NCBI GenBank assembly: GCA_003243445.1
Contig: QFQQ01000014.1
Span: 1-64,000, forward strand
Length of the DNA stretch: 64,000 nucleotides
Source of the DNA: Citrobacter freundii
GTDB lineage: Bacteria > Bacteroidota > Bacteroidia > Chitinophagales > Chitinophagaceae
Direction of reading: 5' to 3'
The translations under genes were made by a program, and so were the position numbers. The notes under the pieces were generated by a model. That model was given only the letters and a program-made list of their open reading frames with translations. It was not told the DNA's origin and did no database searches. Shown piece by piece: positions 50,870-58,705 of this stretch (the stretch's first letter is position 1; each line of letters starts with the position of its first letter).

Positions 50870-52519
50870 TTATCTCATTTTTATGATCTTTTGGGAGAAA
50901 GAACTTTCTCCGTCTGAGAAGAGGATGTAATATGTTCCCGTTGACAGTTCGGATACATCCAGGTACTGCGATCCTTTTGCAAGGGAAAGCGTTTTCACGG
51001 TTTTACCGTTGAGGTCTGTTAGGATCATTTTAAAATTCTCTTTTGCCGCGATGATCTGCAGGCTATTCCTTACCGGGTTTGGCGTGGCACTTACCACAGG
51101 ACGGCCTGTGCCTTTGAGCTTGACCGGAACCGTTTTGGAATATGTGTACTTGCCGTTGATGTCAACCTGTTTGATCCGGTAGAAGTTGGTGGATGTTTTG
51201 CTTGGGCTGGTATGTACGAAGCTGTAGCGTTTTTCCACGTTTGAATTACCCGCAGCAGAGATCCTGGATACTGACTGGAAGTTTGAACCGTCTGTTGAGA
51301 ATTCCACTTCGAAATGGGAAGCATCGATCTCCTGTACGGTTGACCAGATCAGGCGGACCTTGTCGGTTTCGTCGAAAGCATTGAATTCACCCCAGAGAAC
51401 GGGGAGGGAAGTATTTTTCTGGATTTCAACACTCATTGAAGTAACTGTAAAAGAATAACCACTTGGTACAGTGATATTGCTGTTTTGTGGAGGAGTTACA
51501 AATGTTCCGTTGGGGTCTACGACGGTGTAAGTGCCTACAGGAGCTGCAGGATTGCCTGTAATAACTAAACGAGTATCTACGAGGTTCGGTGCACTAAGGC
51601 CTAGTAGTCTAATAGCATCATGACCAACTCCAATACCACTTCCATCAACAATTTTCAAATTGACAATGGGAGCCGCCCCTATCGCGAACATTGCAGTAGG
51701 AAGCTGTAGATAGCCGGGTGTTGCTCCTATTTGAATGGTGCTATTAAGTCCAATGGAAGACGCATTAGTAACGTCAAGAGTTCCTCTTGCAACAATCGCT
51801 CCTTCATTAGCCAGCCGGTTTATGAAAAAGAGATCGTCATTCGGCTTATTTATTGTACCGCTTGCCGCATTGTATAATGAGCCGCCAGCAGTTGACTGAA
51901 TATAACAGTCGGGAGATGTACCAAGAATATTGAATGTGCCGTAGTTAGTAAACTGGTAATAATTAAAAGCAAATCCTCCTGAAATAATGTTGAAAGTGCC
52001 GAAATTATTGAATAGTTGTTCAATTCCTGACGTCGCGCCTGTAGGATTTGATGCGGTGGTCGTTCCGTAGTTGTCCGTAATAACTCTCAGTCTTCCATTA
52101 TTTACCGGAAATAATAGCGATCCGCCTGAATTGATCTGTAGGTAGCCGGAGCCCCCAAGACTGCCATTGAGACCGATATAGAGCTTTCCATTAACTTCCA
52201 TGTCTAGTCCAGTTGCATCTCGTAAATTTTGCGTTGAACTGAAAATTGCCAACACTCCGTCAACAACAACCTGATCTATCAAAAGACCGGTTGATAAAGT
52301 GATACTGTCTGTAGCAGAGATAGTGATCACATCAGCGGTACTGGTCGGATAAGCAGTAGCCGCTACCCAGCTCACGCCATCAAACATCTCCCAATTGGCA
52401 ATATTCGTCCACGAGTAATTCGCACCGGTCTGTTTACTCCGGTAAGCATTCTGGCCAAAACCAATCTGGCACATAAGAACAAGGCCCACGAAAAAAGCAA
52501 GCGTAAATTTATATTTCAT
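50870..52519 (-). CDS. T9SS cargo with beta-solenoid-like repeats, copy 2
   Basis: The 549-aa protein has the same layout as the protein at 48910: signal peptide (FFVGLVLMCQIGFGQ), Asn/Gly-rich beta-strand repeats, an LPVLWGEFNAFDETDKVRLIW domain and a T9SS type A sorting domain (ATPNPVRNSLQIIAAKE to SQKIIKMR). The N-terminal 90 residues and the C-terminal 180 are almost the same as in the paralogue, while the middle (about 110-350) has diverged. This fits a conserved export and anchoring frame with a variable binding surface. It has its own terminator. Confidence 0.75.
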   Translation of the reverse strand: MKYKFTLAFFVGLVLMCQIGFGQNAYRSKQTGANYSWTNIANWEMFDGVSWVAATAYPTSTADVITISATDSITLSTGLLIDQVVVDGVLAIFSSTQNLRDATGLDMEVNGKLYIGLNGSLGGSGYLQINSGGSLLFPVNNGRLRVITDNYGTTTASNPTGATSGIEQLFNNFGTFNIISGGFAFNYYQFTNYGTFNILGTSPDCYIQSTAGGSLYNAASGTINKPNDDLFFINRLANEGAIVARGTLDVTNASSIGLNSTIQIGATPGYLQLPTAMFAIGAAPIVNLKIVDGSGIGVGHDAIRLLGLSAPNLVDTRLVITGNPAAPVGTYTVVDPNGTFVTPPQNSNITVPSGYSFTVTSMSVEIQKNTSLPVLWGEFNAFDETDKVRLIWSTVQEIDASHFEVEFSTDGSNFQSVSRISAAGNSNVEKRYSFVHTSPSKTSTNFYRIKQVDINGKYTYSKTVPVKLKGTGRPVVSATPNPVRNSLQIIAAKENFKMILTDLNGKTVKTLSLAKGSQYLDVSELSTGTYYILFSDGESSFSQKIIKMR

Positions 52520-52779
52520 ATAATCAGATTTCGTATGTGGTAATTATCACACGGTCCGGAAAGGTGGATGGATCTTAAAAACAGGGCAATAAAACGGTGG
52601 TCGCAGGGGATATTGGAGATAGGCGCGTGAAGTTAATCAATCCCATATCTCCGCCAAATCTTTTCAGGTATTTTTAGGGATCATGTGTAGCAAGATGGGT
52701 TTTTCGTACATGAAAGTGTTTACATGTATATTTTATTTATGAAAAAACCGGTTTATCTTGTATTCGAATTAGGAGATCC

Positions 52780-53352
52780 ATGCAGCGGAAAAAATTTATT
52801 AAGAGATTCCTCTTACTGGGAGGAGGTGCTGTAGCAGCCGTATCAGGCTTCAAAGCCTATCATGTATTCAAATCACCTGACTTCGGCCTTTTAACCGAAG
52901 CACTACCACTGATCAGCGAACTCGCTGATACGATCATTCCCCGTACAGATACGCCCGGAGCAAAAGATGCAGGCGTAGGTGCATTCATTGTGCTGATGGT
53001 GAAAGACTGCTGTCCGACAGCCACACAAAACAGATTCATCGATGGTGTGAAAGATCTTGCTATTTATACACAAATGGGATATGGCCGCCCTTTTGATAAG
53101 TGTTCCATTGCTGAGAGAACGGCTGTCTTAAAGCATTTTGAAAAGAAAAGCGTATTCTTTAAAGGTACAGCTGCCAAAGTCGAACATAAACTGCTTGGTG
53201 ATCCGTTCTTCACAACCTTAAAAAAATATACGGTGCTTGGTTATTGCAGTTCAAAGGCAGGTGCCACTCAGGCGCTCGCGTATCAGGCTGTTCCGGGGCA
53301 TTATATCAATACAGATCTTAAACCAGGGCAGAAAGCCTGGGCCACTCAATAA
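52780..53352 (+). CDS. Gluconate 2-dehydrogenase subunit 3-family protein
   Basis: The 190-aa protein has an N-terminal export signal with a Tat-like RKKFIKRFLLLGGGA (Arg-Lys in place of the twin Arg), then ADTIIPRTDTPGAKDAGVGAFI, the hallmark of the gluconate 2-dehydrogenase gamma (subunit 3) family, and GDPFFTTLKKYTVLGYCSS. It is a periplasmic partner that helps export or stabilise the GMC flavoprotein encoded 15 bp downstream. Unlike most genes here it has a Shine-Dalgarno-like AGGAG before the ATG. No cytochrome subunit gene is adjacent. Confidence 0.82.
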   Translation: MQRKKFIKRFLLLGGGAVAAVSGFKAYHVFKSPDFGLLTEALPLISELADTIIPRTDTPGAKDAGVGAFIVLMVKDCCPTATQNRFIDGVKDLAIYTQMGYGRPFDKCSIAERTAVLKHFEKKSVFFKGTAAKVEHKLLGDPFFTTLKKYTVLGYCSSKAGATQALAYQAVPGHYINTDLKPGQKAWATQ

Positions 53353-53367
53353 ATCTTATCCCGATCC

Positions 53368-55086
53368 ATGGGCGATCCACAACAAAATATTAATAGCCGC
53401 GCCATTCCGCAGCATACCTATGATGCGATCGTGATCGGCTCCGGCATCAGTGGCGGCTGGGCCGCGAAAGAACTTTGTCAGAAAGGGCTGAAGACCCTGA
53501 TGCTTGAACGGGGCAGGAATGTTGAACATGTCCGTGATTACACCACCGCCATGCTTCCTCCCTGGGAACTTGAGCACCGTCTTGAGAACTCAAAAAAAGA
53601 TAAGGAAGAAAGCCCGATCCAAAGTATCACCTATAACGAAGGGAACAAACATTTCTTTGTAAATGACCGTGAGCATCCTTATGTACAGGAATCGCCTTTT
53701 CACTGGATCCGTGGTTACCAGGTGGGCGGACGTTCACTTACATGGGGGCGTCAGTGCTACCGCCTGAGTGATCTTGATTTTGATGCGAATAAAAAGGAAG
53801 GGATCGCGGTCGACTGGCCGATCCGTTATGCCGATATCGCACCGTGGTATGAATATGTAGAAAAATTTGTGGGCATCAGTGGTCAGGCTGAAGGCCTGCC
53901 GCACCTGCCCGATGGCTTCTTTCTTCCACCCATGGAAATGAACTGCCTGGAACAGCACTTCAAAACGCAGGTCGAAAAAACCATTCCAGGACGGAAAGTC
54001 ATCATGGGCAGAACAGCCAATCTCACCCGCGGATGGGAGGGGAGAGGTCCCTGTCAGTTCCGTTACCTCTGCAGCCGCGGCTGCCCCTTCGGCGGGTATT
54101 TCAGCAGCAATTCAGCCACTATTCCGGCGGCCATGGCTACCGGCAATCTGACCCTTCGGCCGTTTTCTATCGTACTCGAGATCCTGTATGATAAAGATAA
54201 ACGCAAGGCAAAGGGGGTAAAGATCATCGATACAGAAACCCATCAGACCTACGAATATTTTGCAGACATTATTTTCCTGAATGCATCAACGATCGGGTCG
54301 GCGCAGATCCTGCTTCAATCCGTTTCCGATGCATTCCCGCAGGGCCTGGGCAATTCCAGCGGAGAAGTCGGACACAATCTGATGGACCACCACTTCAGAG
54401 TGGGTGGTAAAGGCGTATATGATGGGTTCAAGGATAAATACTATGAGGGACGTCGTCCGAATGGCATTTACATTCCCCGCTTCCGTAACCTGGACGAATC
54501 AACCAAACGAAATGATTATCTCCGCGGCTTCGGTTACCAGGCAGACGCTGAACGGGAAACCTGGTTTGATACATCCAAACGCCTGCCCGGCTTTGGAGAA
54601 GACTTCAAAAAGCAACTCACACAGCCCGGCAACTGGACACTATGGATGAGTGCCTGGGGCGAAACCTTGCCCAATCATGAGAACAGGGTCGCCCTGCATG
54701 AAAGCAAAAAAGATAAATGGGGCATTCCGCAGGTCTCCATCCATTTCAAATTTGGCGAGAACGAACTTGCCATGCGCAAGGACATGAAGCAGTCAGCCAT
54801 GGAAATGCTGGAAAAAGCCGGTCTTCGCAGTATTGAGGGTTTCGATTATGACTCAGTCGGCGGCGATTGCGTACACGAAATGGGAACAGCAAGAATGGGA
54901 CATGACCCCAAAACCTCTGTCCTCAATAAATGGAACCAGATGCACGAGGTGAAGAACGTATTTATCACCGACGGAAGCTGTATGACTTCATCGGCCTGTC
55001 AGAATCCATCACTGACATATATGGCGTTGACTGCCCGGGCATGCGACTATGCATTTACAGAACTGAAGAAAGGAAATCTTGCTTAG
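53368..55086 (+). CDS. GMC-family flavoprotein oxidoreductase (gluconate dehydrogenase-type)
   Basis: The 572-aa protein carries the FAD-binding DAIVIGSGISGGWAAKEL (about residues 15-32) with ML-ER after it, VGGRSLTWGRQC, the Cys-rich CQFRYLCSRGCPFGGYFSS (about 229-247) typical of sugar/polyol dehydrogenases of this family, and near the C-terminus VHEMGTARMG with the catalytic His, then the NPSLTYMALTARA segment with the active Asn. It oxidises an alcohol group of a sugar, sugar acid or polyol in the periplasm and passes electrons on. The substrate is not readable. It forms a two-gene operon with the small subunit. Confidence 0.85.
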   Translation: MGDPQQNINSRAIPQHTYDAIVIGSGISGGWAAKELCQKGLKTLMLERGRNVEHVRDYTTAMLPPWELEHRLENSKKDKEESPIQSITYNEGNKHFFVNDREHPYVQESPFHWIRGYQVGGRSLTWGRQCYRLSDLDFDANKKEGIAVDWPIRYADIAPWYEYVEKFVGISGQAEGLPHLPDGFFLPPMEMNCLEQHFKTQVEKTIPGRKVIMGRTANLTRGWEGRGPCQFRYLCSRGCPFGGYFSSNSATIPAAMATGNLTLRPFSIVLEILYDKDKRKAKGVKIIDTETHQTYEYFADIIFLNASTIGSAQILLQSVSDAFPQGLGNSSGEVGHNLMDHHFRVGGKGVYDGFKDKYYEGRRPNGIYIPRFRNLDESTKRNDYLRGFGYQADAERETWFDTSKRLPGFGEDFKKQLTQPGNWTLWMSAWGETLPNHENRVALHESKKDKWGIPQVSIHFKFGENELAMRKDMKQSAMEMLEKAGLRSIEGFDYDSVGGDCVHEMGTARMGHDPKTSVLNKWNQMHEVKNVFITDGSCMTSSACQNPSLTYMALTARACDYAFTELKKGNLA

Positions 55087-55092
55087 TTAATA

Positions 55093-55108
55093 CAACTTGC
55101 CGGTTATA
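55093..55108 (+). repeat. 16-bp direct repeat, left copy
   Basis: CAACTTGCCGGTTATA occurs here and again at 57956-57971, on either side of the HAD/SDR/UbiA operon. It may be the scar of an insertion or a shared regulatory or repeat-family fragment. Confidence 0.55.
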
Positions 55109-55122
55109 GCTTTATGACGGTT

Positions 55123-55147
55123 CGATGGCCGATGACCGATGGCCGAT
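55123..55147 (+). repeat. Short tandem CGATGGCCGAT motif
   Basis: CGATGGCCGAT, a three-base spacer and CGATGGCCGAT make a small direct repeat between the convergent GMC and HAD genes. The rest of the 188-bp gap contains a few degenerate variants (GGCCATGAGCCATTG) and no gene. Confidence 0.5.
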
Positions 55148-55274
55148 TTAAGTCTGACATTCGAACAATGCCATGAAAAGGCAAAAAGATTGACAAGATG
55201 AAGACTGTCTGCCCAACGGGCGTCTATAGGCCATGAGCCATTGAACGACAGTAGGCCGTAAACTGGCAGTTGGG

Positions 55275-55877
55275 CTAGTTAATTTTCCTGAAAGGCTTGT
55301 AAGAAGAATGGTTGGCAAGTGCAAGCATTGGCTTATCGCCTGAACTATCGCCATAGGCGAATATGTCCAAATAGTCGGTGAGTGTATACAGTGCTTTTAT
55401 CCGGCAGACCTTTTCTTCCCCATAACAGTTAAGGCCTTCGATCTTACCGGTCAGGCGATCGTTCTTAACTTCCAGTCTCGTGGCAATAAGAGACGCACCG
55501 ATGGATTGAGCCCATTGTTTTAGCCAGTTTTCGGGAGATGCGGATACGATGACGATCTCGATATTTTTTTCCTGCAAAGACCGGATCTCTTTTAACGCAT
55601 CGGGTCTCAGCAATCCGGGAAGTACCTCCGTCGCAAACCGTTGACATATTTCTTCAAAATGCGCAAGCGGCATGCCCTTGAAAAAATAAGCCAGTATTTT
55701 CTCCTTTGCCAATTGGTTGGAAATGATTTTTGCCTTGAATGCAACCAGGTAAGGGCTATTCAGCATAAAGCCAGTATAAAAAGGAAGCGTTCCTTTTGCA
55801 AACCTGATGAATTCAAGCAGCGTATCCTTCGTGGTGATGGTTCCGTCAAAATCAAAGAAAGCAATTCCTTTTTTCAC
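55275..55877 (-). CDS. HAD-IB family phosphatase
   Basis: The 200-aa protein has HAD motif I as FFDFDGTITTKD (nucleophile Asp9, acid Asp11), motif II as VIVSAS, a Lys in the linker, and motif III/IV as FAYGDSSGDKPML. It is of SerB-like subfamily IB. A hydrophobic segment (TLPFYTGFMLNSPYLVAF) suggests a membrane-near substrate. It overlaps the SDR gene by four bases. In the decaprenyl-phosphate-arabinose pathway of actinobacteria, a phosphatase removes the 5-phosphate from decaprenyl-phosphoribose-5-phosphate, and this gene could do the same here. Confidence 0.75.
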   Translation of the reverse strand: MKKGIAFFDFDGTITTKDTLLEFIRFAKGTLPFYTGFMLNSPYLVAFKAKIISNQLAKEKILAYFFKGMPLAHFEEICQRFATEVLPGLLRPDALKEIRSLQEKNIEIVIVSASPENWLKQWAQSIGASLIATRLEVKNDRLTGKIEGLNCYGEEKVCRIKALYTLTDYLDIFAYGDSSGDKPMLALANHSSYKPFRKIN

Positions 55878-56605
55878 AGTTTTTTCTTTTTAAACATGAA
55901 TTCGGGAATGCTGGTGATGATCAGCATGATCCAGCGCCAGAACCATTTTACATAAATGACGTTTTTCTTTTTCTGCAGACCGCTGAATATGGCGTCCGCA
56001 ACTTCGGCCGGTTGAGCCGTAAGGAGTTTCGGCAATTCAAGATCAGCGGTCATCCTGGTATTCACAAAGCCCGGAAGAACCGTCATTACGTGGATCTTTT
56101 GATGGAACATCTTATTTCGCAGCCCGGACAGGTAAGCGGTGAAGCCGGCTTTTGCACTTCCATAAATGTAATTGCTTTGTCTTCCCCGCAGTCCGGCTAC
56201 AGAACTGATGCCGGCGATGGCTCCTGTACCTCTCCGGGCGAAGTCGGCAGCAATGATATTGAGTATCGAAACAGGGCCGGTATAGTTGGTGTTGATGGTG
56301 CGTGCTGTTTCACTTATGTCTTCAATGACCTTGTCATTATCATTCATATAGCCGACCACGCAAATGCAGACATCCGGTTTTACGGAAAGCCCGGCATAGA
56401 AAGCCGGATGTGAGTGAATATCTTCAGCATCGAAGTGGTGTACCGAGCAATCGATACCGAACCTGATCTGCAGATCCGATTGCAATGGTTTCAACGCATC
56501 AATATTCCTCCCTGCCAGCTGCACATTGAATTGTTGCGCGGCATATTTTTTTGCCGTGGCGAAGCCAATATCGGAGGTGGCGCCAAGAACGAGAACGGTT
56601 GGCAT
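55874..56605 (-). CDS. Short-chain dehydrogenase (DprE2-like)
   Basis: The 243-aa classical SDR has GATSDIGFATAKKYA (residues 7-21), GRN for NADP preference, the catalytic Ser in ISSVAGLRG and Tyr-Lys in YGSAKAGF. The hydrophobic C-terminus (YVKWFWRWIMLIITSIPEF) resembles DprE2, which reduces keto-decaprenyl-phosphoryl-ribose to the arabinose form. Together with HAD and UbiA neighbours this suggests lipid-linked pentofuranose synthesis. The partner oxidase DprE1 is not in this window. Confidence 0.75.
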   Translation of the reverse strand: MPTVLVLGATSDIGFATAKKYAAQQFNVQLAGRNIDALKPLQSDLQIRFGIDCSVHHFDAEDIHSHPAFYAGLSVKPDVCICVVGYMNDNDKVIEDISETARTINTNYTGPVSILNIIAADFARRGTGAIAGISSVAGLRGRQSNYIYGSAKAGFTAYLSGLRNKMFHQKIHVMTVLPGFVNTRMTADLELPKLLTAQPAEVADAIFSGLQKKKNVIYVKWFWRWIMLIITSIPEFMFKKKKL

Positions 56606-56646
56606 CGTACTTTTTTAAAGATTAAGAAAACTCAGATGGCAGCTTG

Positions 56647-57573
56647 TCACTGAAAAATAGTAACTCTTTTCAGGTAAATGATCAGGAAGAAGCTGATCAC
56701 CCACAATAAAAGTGTGACCTGAATAAACCGGTCTTTATAAAGGATCTTGGTTGGCGAGCCGGAATCTGACGATACAAAGATGATCTGCAAATACCGCATC
56801 AGCCCGGCGATTACGAACAGACAGGTGTAATAAAGTCTGTATGTGCCCAACCTGGCGATCGTACGTTCAGACATTGTATACATGAAATAGGCTACGATGA
56901 TTACGGCACAGATCAGGGCGAGTACTGTATTCAGAAAATCAAGATTGTATCCTTTTACGGATTTGCGCATATCCACGCCCGATTCAAGCTTCAGCAATAC
57001 ATCATCCCTTCTTTTTCCTATCGCCATGAACAGGGCGAGCAGGAATACCATGATCACGATCCATTCTGAAAGTGCGATCTGGGACACTACCGATCCGGCC
57101 TTCAGCCGCAGCACGAAACCGGCAGCCAGCAGGATTATATCCAGTATAGACACGTTTTTCAGCCCAAAGGAATAGCCAAGATTGATCACGAAATAGATCG
57201 CGAGCACAAAAGTGAACTTTTCCCTGATCATCAGCGAGCCGGCAAACCCAGCAATAATGAGTGCCAGGGCGATGATCAGCGCGGCTGGTTTAGACACTTC
57301 TCCGCTGGCAATAGGCCTTTTGCATTTTACAGGATGTCTGCGGTCGTCTTCGACATCCCGGTAATCATTCAAAATATAAATGCTGCTCGCAATGGCTGAA
57401 AAGCAGAGGAACGCCAGCGAGAGATCCACCACTTTATGCAAATTCTCAAGCTGTCCTGCAAAGAATAGGGGGATAAAAAGGAAAAGGTTTTTTGCCCAGT
57501 CTTTGGGCCGTAATAGTTTGAAATAAGCCACAGTAAGTTGAATTACGGCGACAAAATACAAACTAAAAGCCAC
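56647..57573 (-). CDS. UbiA-family prenyltransferase (decaprenyl-phosphate phosphoribosyltransferase-like)
   Basis: The 308-aa protein has eight or nine membrane helices. The first Asp-rich motif is LNDYRDVEDDRRHP (NDxxDxxxD), with KRPIASG following, as in polyprenyl-phosphate:PRPP phosphoribosyltransferases. The second acidic motif is around KRRDDVLLK. It would attach ribose 5-phosphate from PRPP to a polyprenyl phosphate. The annotated GTG start at 57573 is weak. A GTG at 57531, directly before AYFKLLRPKDWAKN, fits family N-termini better. It is the first gene of the operon running toward 55275. Confidence 0.78.
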   Translation of the reverse strand: MAFSLYFVAVIQLTVAYFKLLRPKDWAKNLFLFIPLFFAGQLENLHKVVDLSLAFLCFSAIASSIYILNDYRDVEDDRRHPVKCKRPIASGEVSKPAALIIALALIIAGFAGSLMIREKFTFVLAIYFVINLGYSFGLKNVSILDIILLAAGFVLRLKAGSVVSQIALSEWIVIMVFLLALFMAIGKRRDDVLLKLESGVDMRKSVKGYNLDFLNTVLALICAVIIVAYFMYTMSERTIARLGTYRLYYTCLFVIAGLMRYLQIIFVSSDSGSPTKILYKDRFIQVTLLLWVISFFLIIYLKRVTIFQ

Positions 57574-57955
57574 ATCTAATAGTACTGATGAGTTGGCTGT
57601 ATAAAAAATCCTGTGTGCTGGGATTTTGGCCGCGTAGGCCTCAGGGAGTCAACCCGTCCACCTGAATGACCGGGAGACAGGGAGATCACGCGGACCCGCA
57701 TCAGGATCTTTTTAGGAAAATAAACGAACGGAGGTCAACGGCGTAACATTGATTTAACAGACTTCCGCGGGATGGACTGCCTTTCTTAGCAGGTACTGCT
57801 CGGCAGCGACTGGCCGGTATGCAGATCTTCAGTAAGATCAGGCAGGTTTGATTTGAAAGCAGGTGCTATAAGTGTTGTATGGACGTTGGTAAAGATCATC
57901 AGGCGTTGGAGCGGCGCCGTTATATAATCGTTCTTGTATTTCCTTTAATTAAATC

Positions 57956-57971
57956 CAACTTGCCGGTTATA
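57956..57971 (+). repeat. 16-bp direct repeat, right copy
   Basis: CAACTTGCCGGTTATA is identical to 55093-55108, and flanking bases differ. Confidence 0.55.
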
Positions 57972-58505
57972 CTCCTATCTAGTTATTCGGTGATTGATAA
58001 CGGGTTTAAAGAACGGTATGCGAAACAATTCTATACAGGGTAAAGTCAATTAACAACATGAAGTTTTTACGTTTACAACGTTTATATCAGCCATTGGCCA
58101 TCGAATGTAAATAAGCAATAACCAACTATTCGAGTAAGTATTGTATTGAAATGCCAGGGGTAATACATTATTGATGTATGAGCTTCGTATTAATGACAGG
58201 TCGCAGAATAGATGCTTGCTATATTCACTGACAGCAAGATTTTATATCAACAAGCGAGAAAAACTTTATGATCGCGTGAGACATTAAAATATAGTGGAGA
58301 TATATAAGATCTTCCTAATAGATTATATACTACACGAGGATAATAATATGTTCTATTTTTTCAAGGAGCGTTGTGTTGTTTCTTTGCAGTAGAAATTATT
58401 CCATAGCACACCATTCGAACTTACTAAGCTTGCTGCATATTTCTACTTCGCATTTTTGCTAAAAGAATTGCGAAAACTCCACCAATCATTATATAGATGT
58501 TTATT

Positions 58506-58530
58506 TACTAGTGTTCGGTATTCACTAGTA
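58506..58530. repeat. Perfect inverted repeat around TTCGGTATT
   Basis: TACTAGTG and CACTAGTA form an 8-bp stem with a 9-nt loop, in AT-rich DNA about 175 bp before the esterase-like gene. It may be a regulator binding site or RNA hairpin. Confidence 0.4.
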
Positions 58531-58705
58531 GAGATCTATGCTTTTTATCAATGACATATATACATGAAACGGCAAGTAAAAATGAATTTCCTAATGTGAA
58601 TAACAATTAAAAAAAAAGATCCCATTGGCATAGTAGTTGTTTCAATGGCATTCGATTGGTGGCGAGAAAAAAAATCCCCTTATTTAAACACAAAACAAAA
58701 ATTGA

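Larger units (their letters stand above)
57574..58705. other. Gene-free region of 1.1 kb
   Basis: No frame longer than a few dozen codons looks coding. The part from about 58000 to 58680 is clearly more AT-rich than the surroundings. It contains the right copy of the 16-bp direct repeat (57956-57971) and one perfect inverted repeat (58506-58530). No tRNA or known RNA was recognised. It could be a decayed gene, a long leader of the 58706 gene or foreign DNA. Confidence 0.55.

Noticed and set aside
52740..52779. Promoter TATCTTGT before the gluconate dehydrogenase small subunit gene
   Set aside because: The match to TAnnTTTG is poor and no -33 element lies at the right distance, so it was not listed.
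57574..58705. tRNA or other known RNA in the gene-free region
   Set aside because: No T-loop-like or cloverleaf pattern could be found by eye on either strand.
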